This document shows, piece after piece, positions 45,195 to 56,779 of a DNA stretch of 64,000 nucleotides. This DNA is from Neoechinorhynchus agilis (taxonomy: Eukaryota > Acanthocephala). The notes beneath the pieces are model-generated. The model was given only the letters and a program-made list of their open reading frames with translations, was not told the DNA's origin and did no database searches. Each line of letters begins with the position of its first letter. Positions within the stretch are counted from its first letter, which is position 1. The position numbers and the translations under genes were made by a program. The stretch is taken from the NCBI GenBank assembly GCA_051530055.1, contig CM121343.1:2418001-2482000 (forward strand), read 5' to 3'.

Positions 45195-45939
45195 AACATT
45201 TTGAGATTTTTTAGTTACCCACAGGAGTTAATAATATATTGGGATCGAAACATTTTTACTATTAAGATGACCCTGAAAAAAAATACTTTTATCCGAATAA
45301 ACGAGTCCCTCAACGTTCTCCTATTTCACCAATTCTATTTTGCTTAGCATCGCAATTCGCTGCCATATCAACTTTATCGTTCTTTTCGACTATCCGCGGC
45401 GAACAATTTCTCAAATGGGGCTCTCTCTAAATCAGAAAAACAAAATTTATTTTGAAATCAAAGTCCTTGGTAGGCAAGCGTAAAAATCGCGAGTTTTTCG
45501 CCGAGATCCTAGATCTCTCGTGCCCACCACTCCATAAAAGCTTAATCTTTTGGGTTACACTTTTTGTGGCGAACCTTACAATCAATAACGACTTAAATAA
45601 GATGAAAAATTGCTCAAAGCCGCCAAAATAGGCGCCCAACGGGCACTTTAGCTTGGCTTAGACGACAAGGCGATCGAGAGCTTTTAGAACTTCTGGGCTA
45701 TATCCGGCCTAATCTTTTATTCAAGAGGTCGACTGCCCGATGTACGAGTGAATTTTCGCTGTGTATTTCTCAACGCCCAACAGACGTTACCCTTAATTCT
45801 AGATCAAGATCCTCTGCGAGCCCCTTCTAAGATGCAAAAATCGTTGGACCTGTGCCTATCTCCTCATGTTTCCTTTTCAGAATAAATCTTCTTCCTCCAA
45901 CAACGGAAAATATTAAAGGGGCATTCTCTTTCAAACATG
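45195..45939 (+). pseudogene. Non-LTR family B relic, copy 4
   Basis: Plus strand, starting with the 75-bp sequence shared with 40,004-40,080, then RT motif B as QRSPISPILFCLASQFA near 45,330 and a decayed C-terminal half (LNLLGYTFCGEPYNQ, IGAQRAL, RGRLPDVRVNF). Many stops. It fills the gap between D1-B and D2-B. Confidence 0.65.
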
Positions 45940-47881
45940 TATTTGAATCGCACTGAATAATAAATAACTTGCCTTAAGAAGCATTGAAATAAATGTATTC
46001 CCGATTTTGAACAATTTGAACAAACGTGCGAAGGCAGTTTAAAACAAAAAATAAAAAGCAGTCAAGCCACGTTCAATTAAACAAATCAGGTCAATTATCT
46101 GCGTTTTTTTACAAAACTATAAACATTTTCACGTTCTAATTAACATGAATATCTCTTCCAAAATAAATTCAACTCGATGATATTAACAATGATAAGCTTT
46201 AATAATTTTTATTATTTACCTCGTCTTTAAAGGTTGAAAGCATTGTCGCATCAGAACATTTCTCACTAAACTCGAGTTTGCAGTTACGGTAAGCGACGGA
46301 TATTATTGATGTTGCGACTTTACTCGCCTATTGAGATCGGAGTACATCAAAATTAGTCAATTCATCCACTTTTATTCGTAAAAATAATGAAATTAAGCTA
46401 ATATTAAAGAATTTTTTACTCCGAATTCTTTAAAATGAGTAAAACTGCTTGAATTAATTATCGACAAAACATAATTCCAATGCAATCGAAGTGAGCTTGA
46501 AAATTCAGTTCAGGGTGTAACTTTTTTTATTATAACACTAAAAATGCTTTGACAATTATAATTGGGTTTTTAGCCCGCTAAATGCTCACAATTATCAATG
46601 TCCGTTTAGTTTGGATTTAAACAATTCTTAGTTGCAATAAATCAAGATCGCGCCCTAAATCAATCTCGGATACAGGATCTTTTAGTTTAGCGAATGATTC
46701 CTGGATCCAAGGAGTTTTTAAAACACGCTGTTTAACTTCGTCCAGAGCAAAAATTTAGTTTAAGGTCTTTAGAAAGGAATTCACTGTTGGTGATTGGTTG
46801 TGGTTCCATTTGATGAAACTATAAATTATGTATGCTTGCTTAACAATTCAAACAATCTGATTGAAGCACACTCACCACCTTCCGCCAAATTCCAGCTTTT
46901 GTCCTTCCTCGACCGTCGCCATCACGCTGGCAGCATTGCCTCGTGAACCAAAGAGAATTGCGAATTTATTGTTTGTGGAATCGCAAAAAATTAAACGTTA
47001 GACGATGTGAGGTCCTAAATTAAATGGATTACAATTGGGCGGCTTAAATTTGTAGGATTTGTTCAGTGTGGATTATCGTCCACAGGAATGATACGAGTGT
47101 TTCTCTAATTCGGAAGCGAGTTCTGTAGAACTGAACAAGGCATGGAAAAAATGTTTGTTTTAAAGTAGCTTTGTAAATATTCGATGATTTGTTCATCGAA
47201 TGCATCATCCCTTGGCGTCTTTTTTAATTTTTTATTATATTTAACACTTTTAGCCATTTCTTTGTTTATTATTCTTCAAAACCGTTACTAAAGAAATCAA
47301 CACTTTGATTATGGACGTAACTCGGTCGTCGTTTAAAAATTAAAAGTGAATTTCTTTCGTTTTTTCACCTTTTCACTCTCAACGTCGAATCGAATGCGCA
47401 CCGTAATTCGTGATTTGGAAATGGTTGCCGTTGTGCTCTTTTTATGAATGATTTCGAGAAAATCGAGCATTTCGGTTTTCTGAACTTGAGATGTAAGTCA
47501 ATGTTTTTAATGCAAATTTGGATTTTAATATCTCACTGCAATTGAACAGATTTCAACTCCTAATTAAGGATGAAGTCAATACTTTAATTTGAGCATTTTA
47601 AAGATTTGCTGTAATAATTTAAATAGCAAAGTTTTCCGAGTTTCGAACTAAAATTCCTGACCGATTTTGGAAGGATTAATCGTTATGTTTTCAATGATCC
47701 GCGTTCACTCTTCACTGCTATGCGTTTTATCTCTTTTTCGAATCTTCCTTTTCCTTGTTTCAAGAACGCATTTACTTCACAGGCAAAATTGTTATATTGT
47801 TCGATTAAATATTTCATCAATCTTTTCGCTTGCTGAACACTTTGGATGTCACTATTGAACATAATACTATTGCGTAGCTCC
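45940..47881. repeat. Duplicated segment D2, copy B
   Basis: Collinear with 23,935-26,600 and, over 47,100-47,540, with 13,858-14,457. It contains about 120 bases near 46,810-46,940 not seen in copy A. Largely non-coding. Confidence 0.8.
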
Positions 47882-48055
47882 ATTATTAATTCCTTTGATG
47901 GGTTTCTCTCGCTGTTGCTTTATTATGACCTTTAGAAGATTTTCAATCCCGTTTACCTTGACAAAATGTTCTCCATCTCTCATTGATAAAATATAATTAG
48001 AATCCAAGGGATTATTTTCTAACCTTTCAAGAAAAATGGACAGCGACAACAAACT
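47683..48055 (-). other. Short unrecognised minus-strand coding trace
   Basis: Two overlapping frames: LSIFLERLENNPLDSNYI with MRDGEHFVKVNGIENLLKVI (47,867-48,052), then SIMFNSDIQSVQQAKRLMKY (47,683-47,883). The second is shared with D2-A around 26,400-26,590. Family unknown; it could be an exon or an element gag. Confidence 0.3.
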
Positions 48056-48129
48056 TTTTGCCGTTTGAAGAGTGGGTTTGAACGAAGAAGAGAAGGATTT
48101 TGTTCATCCGCGATGTCGTTATATCTGAA

Positions 48130-48610
48130 GTTAAGTCCTAGATTGCTGACTTGACTCGAACATTGTCTTGGAGTATTTTAGTAATGAAACGTATCAGAGT
48201 CCAGGACGCGTCCGACATGATAACCAGATATAATTGACTTCCGTTAGTGCTTGATAAATGGTCCTTGAGTGTTCGACCCGTAATCAGCACATCATCCAAA
48301 TAAATCGCGACTCCGGGGATTCCCTCAAGTAGTTCGTCCATGTAACGTTGGAAGATGGCTGGTGCTGAATTGATTCCAAAAGTTCATGTTGACAGGCAGT
48401 TGCAAATATGCGTCTTTTAAATCGAGCCTGGAGTATTGCTCTCCTCCCGCAATTTGGTTCACGTCCTCTTCCCACGTAGGAATAGCATAGCTATCGATTG
48501 ATAGATATGGATAATTTGTGACTCTAAAATCACCGCATATTCTAATATCACCGTTCGGTTTCCTCGCAAGCACTACGCAGCGTTTAGATTAATTCGAAAA
48601 AAGTATTATT
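48130..48610 (-). pseudogene. Gypsy RT fragment (element 8)
   Basis: Minus strand: KPNGDIRICGDFRVTNYPYL and YSRLDLKDAYLQLPVN in one frame (48,325-48,573), then MDELLEGIPGVAIYLDDVLI in another. The catalytic YLDD is preserved. Truncated at both ends. Confidence 0.8.
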
Positions 48611-48726
48611 AAAAAACACTAGAACTCTTGGAAAAAGTTTAATATTGGAAACAAACTACAAATCATTTGTAGTGTCCGACATAACTATGCTGTTTATTCG
48701 ACCTCCAACCACGAACACACAGTCCC
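48590..48726 (-). repeat. Possible LTR start of gypsy element 9
   Basis: On the minus strand, TATATAAGGGAC is followed by TGTGTTCG and an AATAAA just downstream of the integrase end, as in a retroviral-type LTR. No partner LTR was found. Confidence 0.35.
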
Positions 48727-49990
48727 TTATATACTAATGGCGCCGATCGATATTTGAGAATCATACCGCTGAAACGGCCTACGCTCCTTTGAACCCCGTC
48801 TTGGTAGCGTGATTGGTGGAGTCGCTCTTCCGATATTCTCATCTTCCATTCTTCTCGTCAAGTCACGAGTCTCGGCGTCTAGGTTGGATTCCTGTCCGTC
48901 CCGCCCTATACTTGACGGTATATCGTTTTGCTTTACAGTAGATTCTTCGCCGACTGACCGATTCCTTAGGTCCGTTGCGTGTCTGCTTGTTGTTACGCCC
49001 TGACTCTCTACATTGTAAGAAGTCCAGACAGTTCGACCTGCAACGGTCCTTCTCTCCATGTATTTAAGCGTGGATCGCCTACCCACACCTTGTCCGAAGG
49101 AGTTAATACTCTATCTTTGGATCAATCATCGTGTGCCATTTTCTGCTTATTTCTCCTCCTCCTTACAGTCAATCGTAAGTCAGGACGTATCCGATCGAAA
49201 ACTGTTTTCAGACGTCGTCCAAGTAATACCTCTGCTGGTGTTTTCTGGCTTGTATTGTGAGGGGTGTTCCGGTAGCTCAAGAGAAATTGTTGAATCGATA
49301 ACGAATTCTTGTAACGGTCACTACTGATCTCCACTCGCCGTTTGAAAGTCCCGATGAACCTCTCTACCAATCCGTTCGTTTGTGGATGGTATGGAGATGC
49401 GCAAATGTGCTTGATCCCATTCGCTGTACAGAATTGTCCGAATTGAGCCAATTGAAAAGGTGGTCCGTTATCGGATGTGATTTCGGCTGGAACTCGAAAT
49501 CGTGCAAAAACTGTTCTTAATTTGCTGATCGTTTCGAACGCTGATATTGAACTTATCGGAATGATCTCTGGCCAATGACTGTAGGCATCTATAAGCACTA
49601 AATAAGGTGTCCACCGATTGGTCCTGCGAAATCTAAGTGAATTCGATTCCACATTTCCTCTGGTACGTCCCATTGGTACACTGGAGCCTCCGGGGGTACA
49701 GATCTCCTGCTTTGACAACTTTTGCACGTTCCAAGCTTATGTTCTATGTCCTCACGGATGTTGGGCCACTAACAGTAGTATCTCGCCAGATCAGTCATTG
49801 CTGAGATTCCTGGGTGTCCCGAATGTAAGACATCTAGTGCTTTGCTTTTTAATGAATGAGGTATTACTAGACGCTGCAACCATAGGATTACTCCGTCCTC
49901 TAACAATAATTCGTGTCTCCGAGAGGAATATTGGCTTAACTTTCGAGGTACGGTCGACGGCCATCCAATCACTAAGTAACGTTCCTTTTC
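48727..49990 (-). pseudogene. Gypsy integrase relic (element 9)
   Basis: Minus strand: zinc domain VLHSGHPGISAMTDLARYYC near 49,780, a stop, then core TSDNGPPFQLAQFGQFC and SPYHPQTNGLVERFIGTFKR in a long frame (49,122-49,727), then a C-terminus ending in RRPFQRYDSQISIG (48,727-49,086). Two frameshifts. Its upstream side is joined at about 49,990 to a different gypsy integrase. Confidence 0.85.
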
Positions 49991-51540
49991 TTTTTCTCCC
50001 AATGCTCGACCTCTGACTTGATCCAGGTGTATCCGCATCTTGCGTTTACCATCGTCCACTAGATACATTCTCCCCCTATTCGTTCGAGGATAACATCTGC
50101 TCTCCATCCTTTTGCCAGCTCATTCTGGGTCCAAACAGCTTCTCCGGCGTTAAATTCTCTGTTTCGTGATGCCCGATCATGTACCGCACTCCTTTCCTCT
50201 ATTTTAGCTCGTTCCTTGTTTCTTTCCTCCAGCTTCAATCTATCCAACACCGTTTCTAATCTTCTTTTTAGGAATAACTCTGACGGTGTTTTCCCTGTTG
50301 AACCGTGCTCCGTGTTACGGTAGCTCAACAAGAAATTTGCTAGACGTTTATTGAGATTTCCTTCGTTCCGCGATAAGGCTCTGTCTTTTAACGTCCTAAT
50401 AAAACGTTCGGCGAGGCCGTTCGCTTCTGGATGATATGAACTTCCCATTTTCTGCACCACCCCATTTGCTTTACAGAAATCACCAAATTCATTCGACGTG
50501 AATTGTGCACCATTGTCTGAAATGATTACTCTGGGCACTCAATTTCTCACGAATACTTCTCGCAGCCTGTTAATCACAGCAAGAGATGTTATCTTGTCCA
50601 TACTGAGAACCTCTGGCCACTTCGAGTAGGCATCTACCACCACTAACCACATTTTGCTTTGACTTTGACCCGCTAGATCAATGTATATCCTATCCCACGG
50701 TCTGCTAGAAAGTGGCCATGTACCTGGTACCGCTTTTGTTATGGCAGGTCTACATTCCTGGCATTGCTGGCATAATCCCACGATTTTTTTAAGATCTGCG
50801 TCGATTCCAGGCCACCATACGTGATACTTCATTCCTGATATCCCAGAGTGACCGGTGTAATCCGGAAATCTCCATAAAATCGGATTTTACCATCTGATTT
50901 CGCAATCGCTACAATCGGCGTCGCCCATTCAATACTTTCTTTCATCGGATCTACCCCCTTCAGAATTCCTTCGCTCAGCAACTTATCGATTTCCTCTTGG
51001 CGATATCTCTAATACCGTAAAGTATTCTGCGACTTCCGTATATTTTAGGTATAGCTTCTTCTTTTAGGATCAGAGAAGCTGTAAATCCCCGTACTGTCCC
51101 TGATTTGCCTGATGAATTTCCTGCTATACACTTCTTGCACCTCTCTCCCAAACTCCCAACATACGACACATCTTTTATGGGAGCCACATCGTCGGGAAAA
51201 TTCAGGTTCATCGCTTGAATCCACGGTAGCCCACATAGCCGTTTATCTCTTTTTGCGACCACTGTTGCTTCAAGACACTTCTGCAAACCAGCATTCTCCT
51301 TTGACACTTAACTCCTTACCCCCGTACACCTTGATCATTTTCGCCGGGTGAAGTTTTGGTCTTCCAATCGTATTCCAGATATTTTCTCTTCCAAACAAAT
51401 AACTGGACAAACGATCCGCATCACCGATCGGGCACTTTCAATCACCCTGTCCTCCGAAAACTCAACTATATTTGATCTTCTTCGACTGCGTCACACGACT
51501 CCGAAATATCCTTTTTTATGACGGCGGAAACATTCCCTAT
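49991..51540 (-). pseudogene. Gypsy element 10 relic with internal deletion
   Basis: Minus strand. Protease C-terminus and RT N-terminus (LPWIQAMNLNFPDD; IEWATPIVAIAKSDGKIRF) at 50,880-51,400, then a jump into the integrase zinc domain (YHVWWPGIDADLKKIVGLC) at 50,830, core VVDAYSKWPEVLS, ISDNGAQFTSNEFGDFC and SSYHPEANGLAERFIRTL. The rest of RT and RNase H are deleted. The last codons of its tail run into element 9 in one open frame. Confidence 0.8.
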
Positions 51541-51773
51541 TTAAAGCCGGACACATTCATTCTTAGGTGCCAATTTCCACCACATCTTCTTATAGACAAC
51601 AGGTTATCAGAAGCCGGTTTTCGATTTATCAATTTATACAGATCAAAAGATTTGTTTAAATTAGCAGGAATGCCCACACGAACCTCTTCATCATCGACTT
51701 TAGCTTTGGATTTCTTCCTCAAATTTATTTTGTGCCTTTGGAATCCTCGACCAGTTCTAATAAACGCTAACAC
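51537..51773 (-). repeat. Inverted arm of an RGS-gene fragment
   Basis: A minus-strand frame containing FIRTGRGFQRHKIN, ADLNK-type and LINRKPASDNLLSI stretches, matching the plus-strand copy at about 51,903-52,085. The two arms are about 180 bases each, separated by about 130 bases. Similarity ends after DNLLSI. Confidence 0.8.
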
Positions 51774-51790
51774 TCTAACAATAAACTTTA

Positions 51791-52445
51791 ATGAGCAACA
51801 ATAAGCATTTGCCTTGCTTACAAAATGAAGAGAATGGATCGGTCGTTGACTCAGTTCGTTCCTATTGCATAGAAGATGCTGATAGTCAGAACCGATGCGT
51901 TCGTTCAGCGTTTATTGGAACTGGTCGAGGATTCCAAAGGCACAAGATAAACTCAATGAACCATTCTAAAGCTAAAGCCGATGATGAAGAGGTTCGTGTG
52001 AGCACTCCGGCTAATTTAAACAAATCTTCTGATCTGTATGAATTGATAAATCGAAAACCAGCTTCTGATAACCTGTTGTCTATAAAAAATGACAAAATGT
52101 TTGTCATTTCTTCGATGGAAATAGATGCGTTTGGAGAATATCTTCATAATGAGACTGGATCACGGGTTGCCTTGGAATTCTATCTTGCCTGTCAGGCGAT
52201 AAAAACTATACCGGAAGATGACGAGTCTATACGAAAATCTGTGAAATCGACGTACCGATTATTCGCTAGGAAATATGTGAAGACCGATGCAACCGTTGAC
52301 GCCGACAATTACGTTAGTATGGAAACTTAGAAAAATATTAACTAGGATATAGCCGTAAAGAAGATTGGTTATCGTGAAATGTTAGAGCCTGCCGCTCAAG
52401 AACTTTCCTATGTGATTGATAAGCATTTTAAGAACTATTTGGCTT
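51791..52445 (+). pseudogene. RGS-domain (possibly Axin-like) gene fragment
   Basis: From the ATG at 51,791 an N-terminal region, then an RGS domain: EIDAFGEYLHNETGSRVALE, FYLACQAIKTIPEDDESIRK and STYRLFARKYV. There is a stop at 52,328, another near 52,343, and then the RGS end MLEPAAQELSYVIDKHFKNY. RGS domains bind G-alpha subunits, or APC in Axin. The layout without introns suggests a processed copy. Which RGS protein it derives from is uncertain. Confidence 0.6.
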
Positions 52446-52819
52446 CCAAAGGACGACTATCAGATTCACTTTCATGCGCCCGTGCCTTAATCAGCAACTG
52501 GATCTCTCGTTTTGGGGTCCCGAGTGATATAACCTCCGATCGAAGATCTCAATTCACTTCGCGAATATGGGCCGATATGTCTCAATTATTCGGCACAAAG
52601 CTGCACCACACTGCAGCTTATCATTCACACGCAAACGGTATCGTCGAGAGGATGCATAGACACTTGAAGGCATCCCTGAAAGCCCGTTGGAAAAGCCCGA
52701 ACTGGATGGACGAACTCCCGTGGGTAATGTTGGATTTGAGGACCTGTCCGAAAGTCGATCTGGGAACATTTTCTGCGGAACAAATTTATGGCAGTCCACT
52801 CAAAGTGCCACACACGTAG
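52446..52819 (+). pseudogene. Gypsy integrase fragment fused in frame to the RGS end
   Basis: Plus strand: ALISNWISRFGVPSDITSDR, RSQFTSRIWADMSQLFGTKL, TAAYHSHANGIVERMHRHLK and LPWVMLDLRT. It is open and continuous with the RGS end (frame 52,379-52,819). It belongs to a gypsy lineage not otherwise seen here. The second Asp lies in SDITSDR and the Glu in VERMHRH. Confidence 0.8.
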
Positions 52820-54500
52820 TATCTTGCCAAGCTTTTCATCGCATTACACCCCGGATGACCTTCATGTAGAGCAGTCAGCGTTGATTGTCTTAATTCGGCA
52901 GGAATTACGACGCGACTGGACATCATGACGACACCGCCTTCTACTGATAGTTCGCTTCTACGGCTCAAATAGATTTGCAGCGCCTTCGGGACTTGGTTGG
53001 GTTAATCATTTTCAACGTACCTTCGAACCTGCATCAATTCTGCATCCTTGATCGTCGCTTTCTCCAACGAAGAAACGGAAAGCCCGGTGTTGTTTCGTAT
53101 TCCGTCTTGAATAAGATGGATCGTGTCGACCGCTTCATCTTCAACCTCCATCCTTGTGGTAAAGCGCGATAGAATATCTGCCAATGTATTCTCCTTGCCT
53201 TTGATGTGCTTTATTCGATAATTATATTGGGAAAGCAAAATCGCCCGACGCACGAGACGATGATTGGAGATTATCTGTAAGTTTCGTTGCTCCCCAAATA
53301 TATGTATCAGCGGTTTGTGATCGCTCAGTAGGGTGAACTTGCGCCCTGCCAAGTAATAACCGAACTTGGTTACACCGAACACCAGTGTAAAGGCCTCCCG
53401 ATCAATCTGGGCGTATCGTTGTTCAGCTGAACGTAGTGTTCTCGATCAGTTAGCCACCGGTTTAAACGGTCCTTCCTTAGTCTGTTTGAGTAGTACAGCT
53501 CCCAACCCTGTCTCGCATGCATCACACATCAACTGGAGGGCACTTTTACCATCGTATGAGACTAGATCCTGGGCGTTGACTAGAGCGTCCTTGATTGTAT
53601 TGAACGCGGTGTCGTGCTGCGAACTCCAGTGCCATTCTGTCCCCTTCTTCAATAGGCCATAGAGGGATACACATTTGGACTGCATGTGCGGTACGAACCG
53701 TTCGATGTAATTCATCGCTCCAAGAAATGTGCGTAGTTGAGATACTTTGGCAGGAGTTTGAATTGAACGTATTGATTCTATTCTGGCAGCATCGGGCTTG
53801 ATCTGATTCGCTTCCAACACGTGACCCGGAAAATTCATTCTTTGTTGCAGGAATGCACATTTCTCCCGTTTCGTTTCGCTTTGATTCCTGCTTTCATCAA
53901 TCTGGCCAACACTTCCTTAAGATTTTCAAGGTGCTCTTCATCGTTCCATCCCGAAACGATTACATCATCTAGATAAACGGATACGCCAGATATTCCCTCC
54001 AATAGCTCGTTCATATATCGCTGATATATCAGCGGGGCGACTGAAACTACAGAGGGCAATGTACGATATCGGAAATATCCGATAGGAGTCGACACGGTCA
54101 ATAGGGCCCTCGAGTCCGGATGAATCGGCATTTGCAGATAAGCATCCTTTAGATCAATAATGGAGTATTTTCCCCTCCAGCGATTTTATGCACCACCTCT
54201 TCGAAAGTTGGCATAATGTACGAATCGGTTCGAAGGTAAGGATTGATCGTCGCTCGGAAATCGCCACATATACGCAGGCCTCCTCTCTTTTTTCTTACGA
54301 TGACCAAGGGAGTGGCCCAATCTATTGCTTCACTCGTAGCATTCACCGGATCTAATACATCAGACGCGACCATTCGATTTATCTCGTCTCTCACTTGGTC
54401 ATGGAGCATTATCGGTATTCTTCGCGAGGGCAGGCATCGAGAAACCGCCTTTTACACAGAAATATCTTTGCTTGAATCTCCCTCAAATACACTGGCTTTA
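52800..54500 (-). pseudogene. Gypsy element 11 pol relic
   Basis: Minus strand, in order: RT N-terminus QVRDEINRMVASDVLDPVNA and RKKRGGLRICGDFRATINPY (54,149-54,409), RT palm with GVSVYLDDVIVSGWNDEEH (53,835-54,131), connection IRSIQTPAKVSQLRTFLGAM, RNase H LLSDHKPLIHIFGEQRN (53,002-53,382), integrase zinc domain LTALHEGHPGCNAMKSLARY (52,786-52,968). At least four frameshifts. The integrase core is absent. Confidence 0.85.
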
Positions 54501-54504
54501 ACCA

Positions 54505-55110
54505 CATAAGTGACAACGCGACCGAAAAACTGAGGCGCCTCAACTACCTCGCTCCAAATCTTTTGCTCTACAACAAACGAGGCGCATCCATTGCGGGCAT
54601 TCTCAAAAGGAAAACCAAGCAAGATACCAAATCAGGGATATACAAAATCCCATGTGCAGAATGCCCAAAGGTCCACATTGGACAAACCATGCAAGGGATC
54701 AGGAAACGAATTTCGCAGCATAAACAAGCTTGCAGGACATTCGACAAATCCTCAGCAATCTCGAACCACCAGCAAACAATCCAGCACAAGGTGGATTTTG
54801 AAAAGGCGAGATTCATAACCAGCGAATCGGATCTTAGAAGAAGACTGATTCTTGAGGCCATTCACATCCGAGGAAATCCGACGATGGAAGGCAATAAATC
54901 ATTGCATGACGGGCAAATTAGTCGGCAACAAACCGCAAGAGGTGTGTGCGGATGGAACTCCCCACACTTCGGGTATTATCAAACCCGTGGATCTGAGCTA
55001 CATCCAGACGTGACCGGCTGTGCATGCTGTCTATGTCCTCCATTTTAGATAGACTGAAGAGGCAAGGAAAACCTTGCGAAATATTTCTATAATAAATGAG
55101 TAACGAAAAC
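54505..55110 (+). pseudogene. Penelope-like element 4, GIY-YIG endonuclease
   Basis: Plus strand. RRLNYLAPNLLLYNKRGASI leads into SGIYKIPCAECPKVHIGQTM (GIY and a YIG variant, HIG), GIRKRISQHKQA, SAISNH and ILEAIHIRGNPTMEGNKSL. The frame is open through 55,048. The 3' tail hairpin CTGAAGAGGCAAGG-loop-CCTTGCGAAAT is at 55,048-55,085. Tyr of YIG is replaced by His, so activity is doubtful. Confidence 0.85.
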
Positions 55111-55209
55111 ACCGGGGGCAGGATTCGACACCGCACAATTTATGAATAAGTTCAAGGAAGCCACTCCATGGTCCCCGGGATCTCCGCTGTATTGGGTCGT
55201 GTTCTCCAC

Positions 55210-55895
55210 CACAATTAACCGAACCTTTCGTGCCTGAGACCCCTCAGATCACCACTGGTTCTATTTCGATACCTGATATCGCGCGGCTTCTGCCCAGGAA
55301 CGTGCTGAAACGGATCCCTAAAGGCGCGCGATATCTGGCCGCCAAAGCATTTACGGGATTGCTCAGAGATTGCCTTCAAAAGAACTGTGCGCCATCATGG
55401 GCATTGCTTTTCGCTTTCCCGTGCATAGTCCTCTGCACCAGCGGTGATTCTGGGGTGTCTTTGACATCAACAATCAAGGAAGGGCTAGCCTCCTTTGAAC
55501 AAATATTTAACGATTTTGAAAGGAATCTCCACGGAAGAGTTTCGCTGCCGCTTTTCAAAGCGATCACTGACTGAACGTGTCTCTTCGAAGCTTGCGGACG
55601 GAGATGTTCGGGGGGCTTTTCGGTTATTGTCATCCTCCGACAGTTTCGCAAAGGGAGACAGCGAGACGCTACAAATACTTCGGTCGAAGCACCCATGCAG
55701 TAGTGGCAGTTTTTAAATTCCATCTCCTCCAATACAAGACAGGACGCCCACTCAAATTTCAGAGTTACAAAAGGCCATCTCATCTTTTCCAAATGGTTCG
55801 GGTCACGGGCTTGACGGACTAAGGCCTAAACACCTAAAGGACATGATATCCTTTTCAACTGGTGAAGCAGCCCTCTAATTCTGTATTTGAATTTT
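55210..55895 (+). pseudogene. N-terminal half of non-LTR family E reverse transcriptase
   Basis: Plus strand: DIARLLPRNVLKRIPKGARY and AAKAFTGLLRDCLQKNCAPS (55,230-55,574), then after a shift RVSSKLADGDVRGAFRLLSS (55,600s), then LDGLRPKHLKDMISFSTGEA near 55,820. These are the segments that precede RT in the family whose C-terminal tails lie at 13,640, 33,060 and 59,297. The catalytic core is missing. Confidence 0.6.
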
Positions 55896-55973
55896 TTGTG
55901 AATGTGATTTCCATACACTGGAATATCCATTTGCGGGAGCAAAAAGTTTCCATTTGATACATGTCGGTTTCAA

Positions 55974-56537
55974 CTATTCCCACTGGAATTGCCTTTCCCG
56001 TCTTCCTGGATTTGAAGAAAAATTTAATCTCAAAGTCTTGAATCTTATCAGGCGAAGATAAATTCCCAATGTTGTGAGCAATGAAAGTTGCTTTGTTGCG
56101 GAAGGATTGAATGTTGGAATTTTTTCGTCGTGCCGACCGTTCACAAAGGATTCGAAGTCGTCCATTTCAGTTTTGTTGACGAAGACAATTTTTAAAGTAC
56201 CATTCCAGAATGAAGTTGATCTGATTCTTAGTATACTATCCTTCTTTGTGTTCAGCCATGGTTTGAGGAAACATCCCCATGTGGCTTCCTTTGATGCGAT
56301 TGGAATCACAGATATTTTGGTTACGTAATCGTCCTTTTTAACGGGCCGATCGAAGTATATAATTTTGTGTGTATCACCTATTGAAGATGAAGTTTGAAGC
56401 TTTGTGGGTGGCCGTATGTCACCCTCTGAACGATCACTGAGAAGGTGCCTCCGTATGTCCGGAGGTACCTTAATTTTCAGTGAGTTGGATTGCCTTATGC
56501 CATCCTCCGTCGCAACACTAGGTGGTTGCGAAAACAT
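55974..56537 (-). pseudogene. Non-LTR ORF1 fragment (N-terminal part)
   Basis: ATG at 56,537 (MFSQPPSVATEDG). It shares the layout of the element 1 ORF1: the start MFS-P-SVAT, a central IIYFDRPVKKDDYVTKI block, then SFWNGTLKIVFVNKTEMDDF. Open for 187 residues, but no zinc knuckles remain. It continues in other frames below 55,974 to about 55,890. Confidence 0.65.
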
Positions 56538-56779
56538 TGTTTATTTTTGAATCGCAAATAACGATTGAACAACTAAACTACGTAGATGAGGGGTTGAAAA
56601 TCGATTTCTCATGAACGCTTGGGACGAATCAATTACATTATTCGTGCATCAAATAATACTATGCAATGCACAACCGAAAACATTTCTTTAAAAATATAGC
56701 TGTGCCAATTCTAATCTCTTCGTACAATCCGTCACAAAATGCCTTTTTACTTCTTTAAATTAATTCCTGGACACTCACA
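56538..56779. other. Intergenic, no feature seen
   Basis: Short AT-rich spacer between the ORF1 relic and the 3' end of the transporter gene. Confidence 0.3.
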
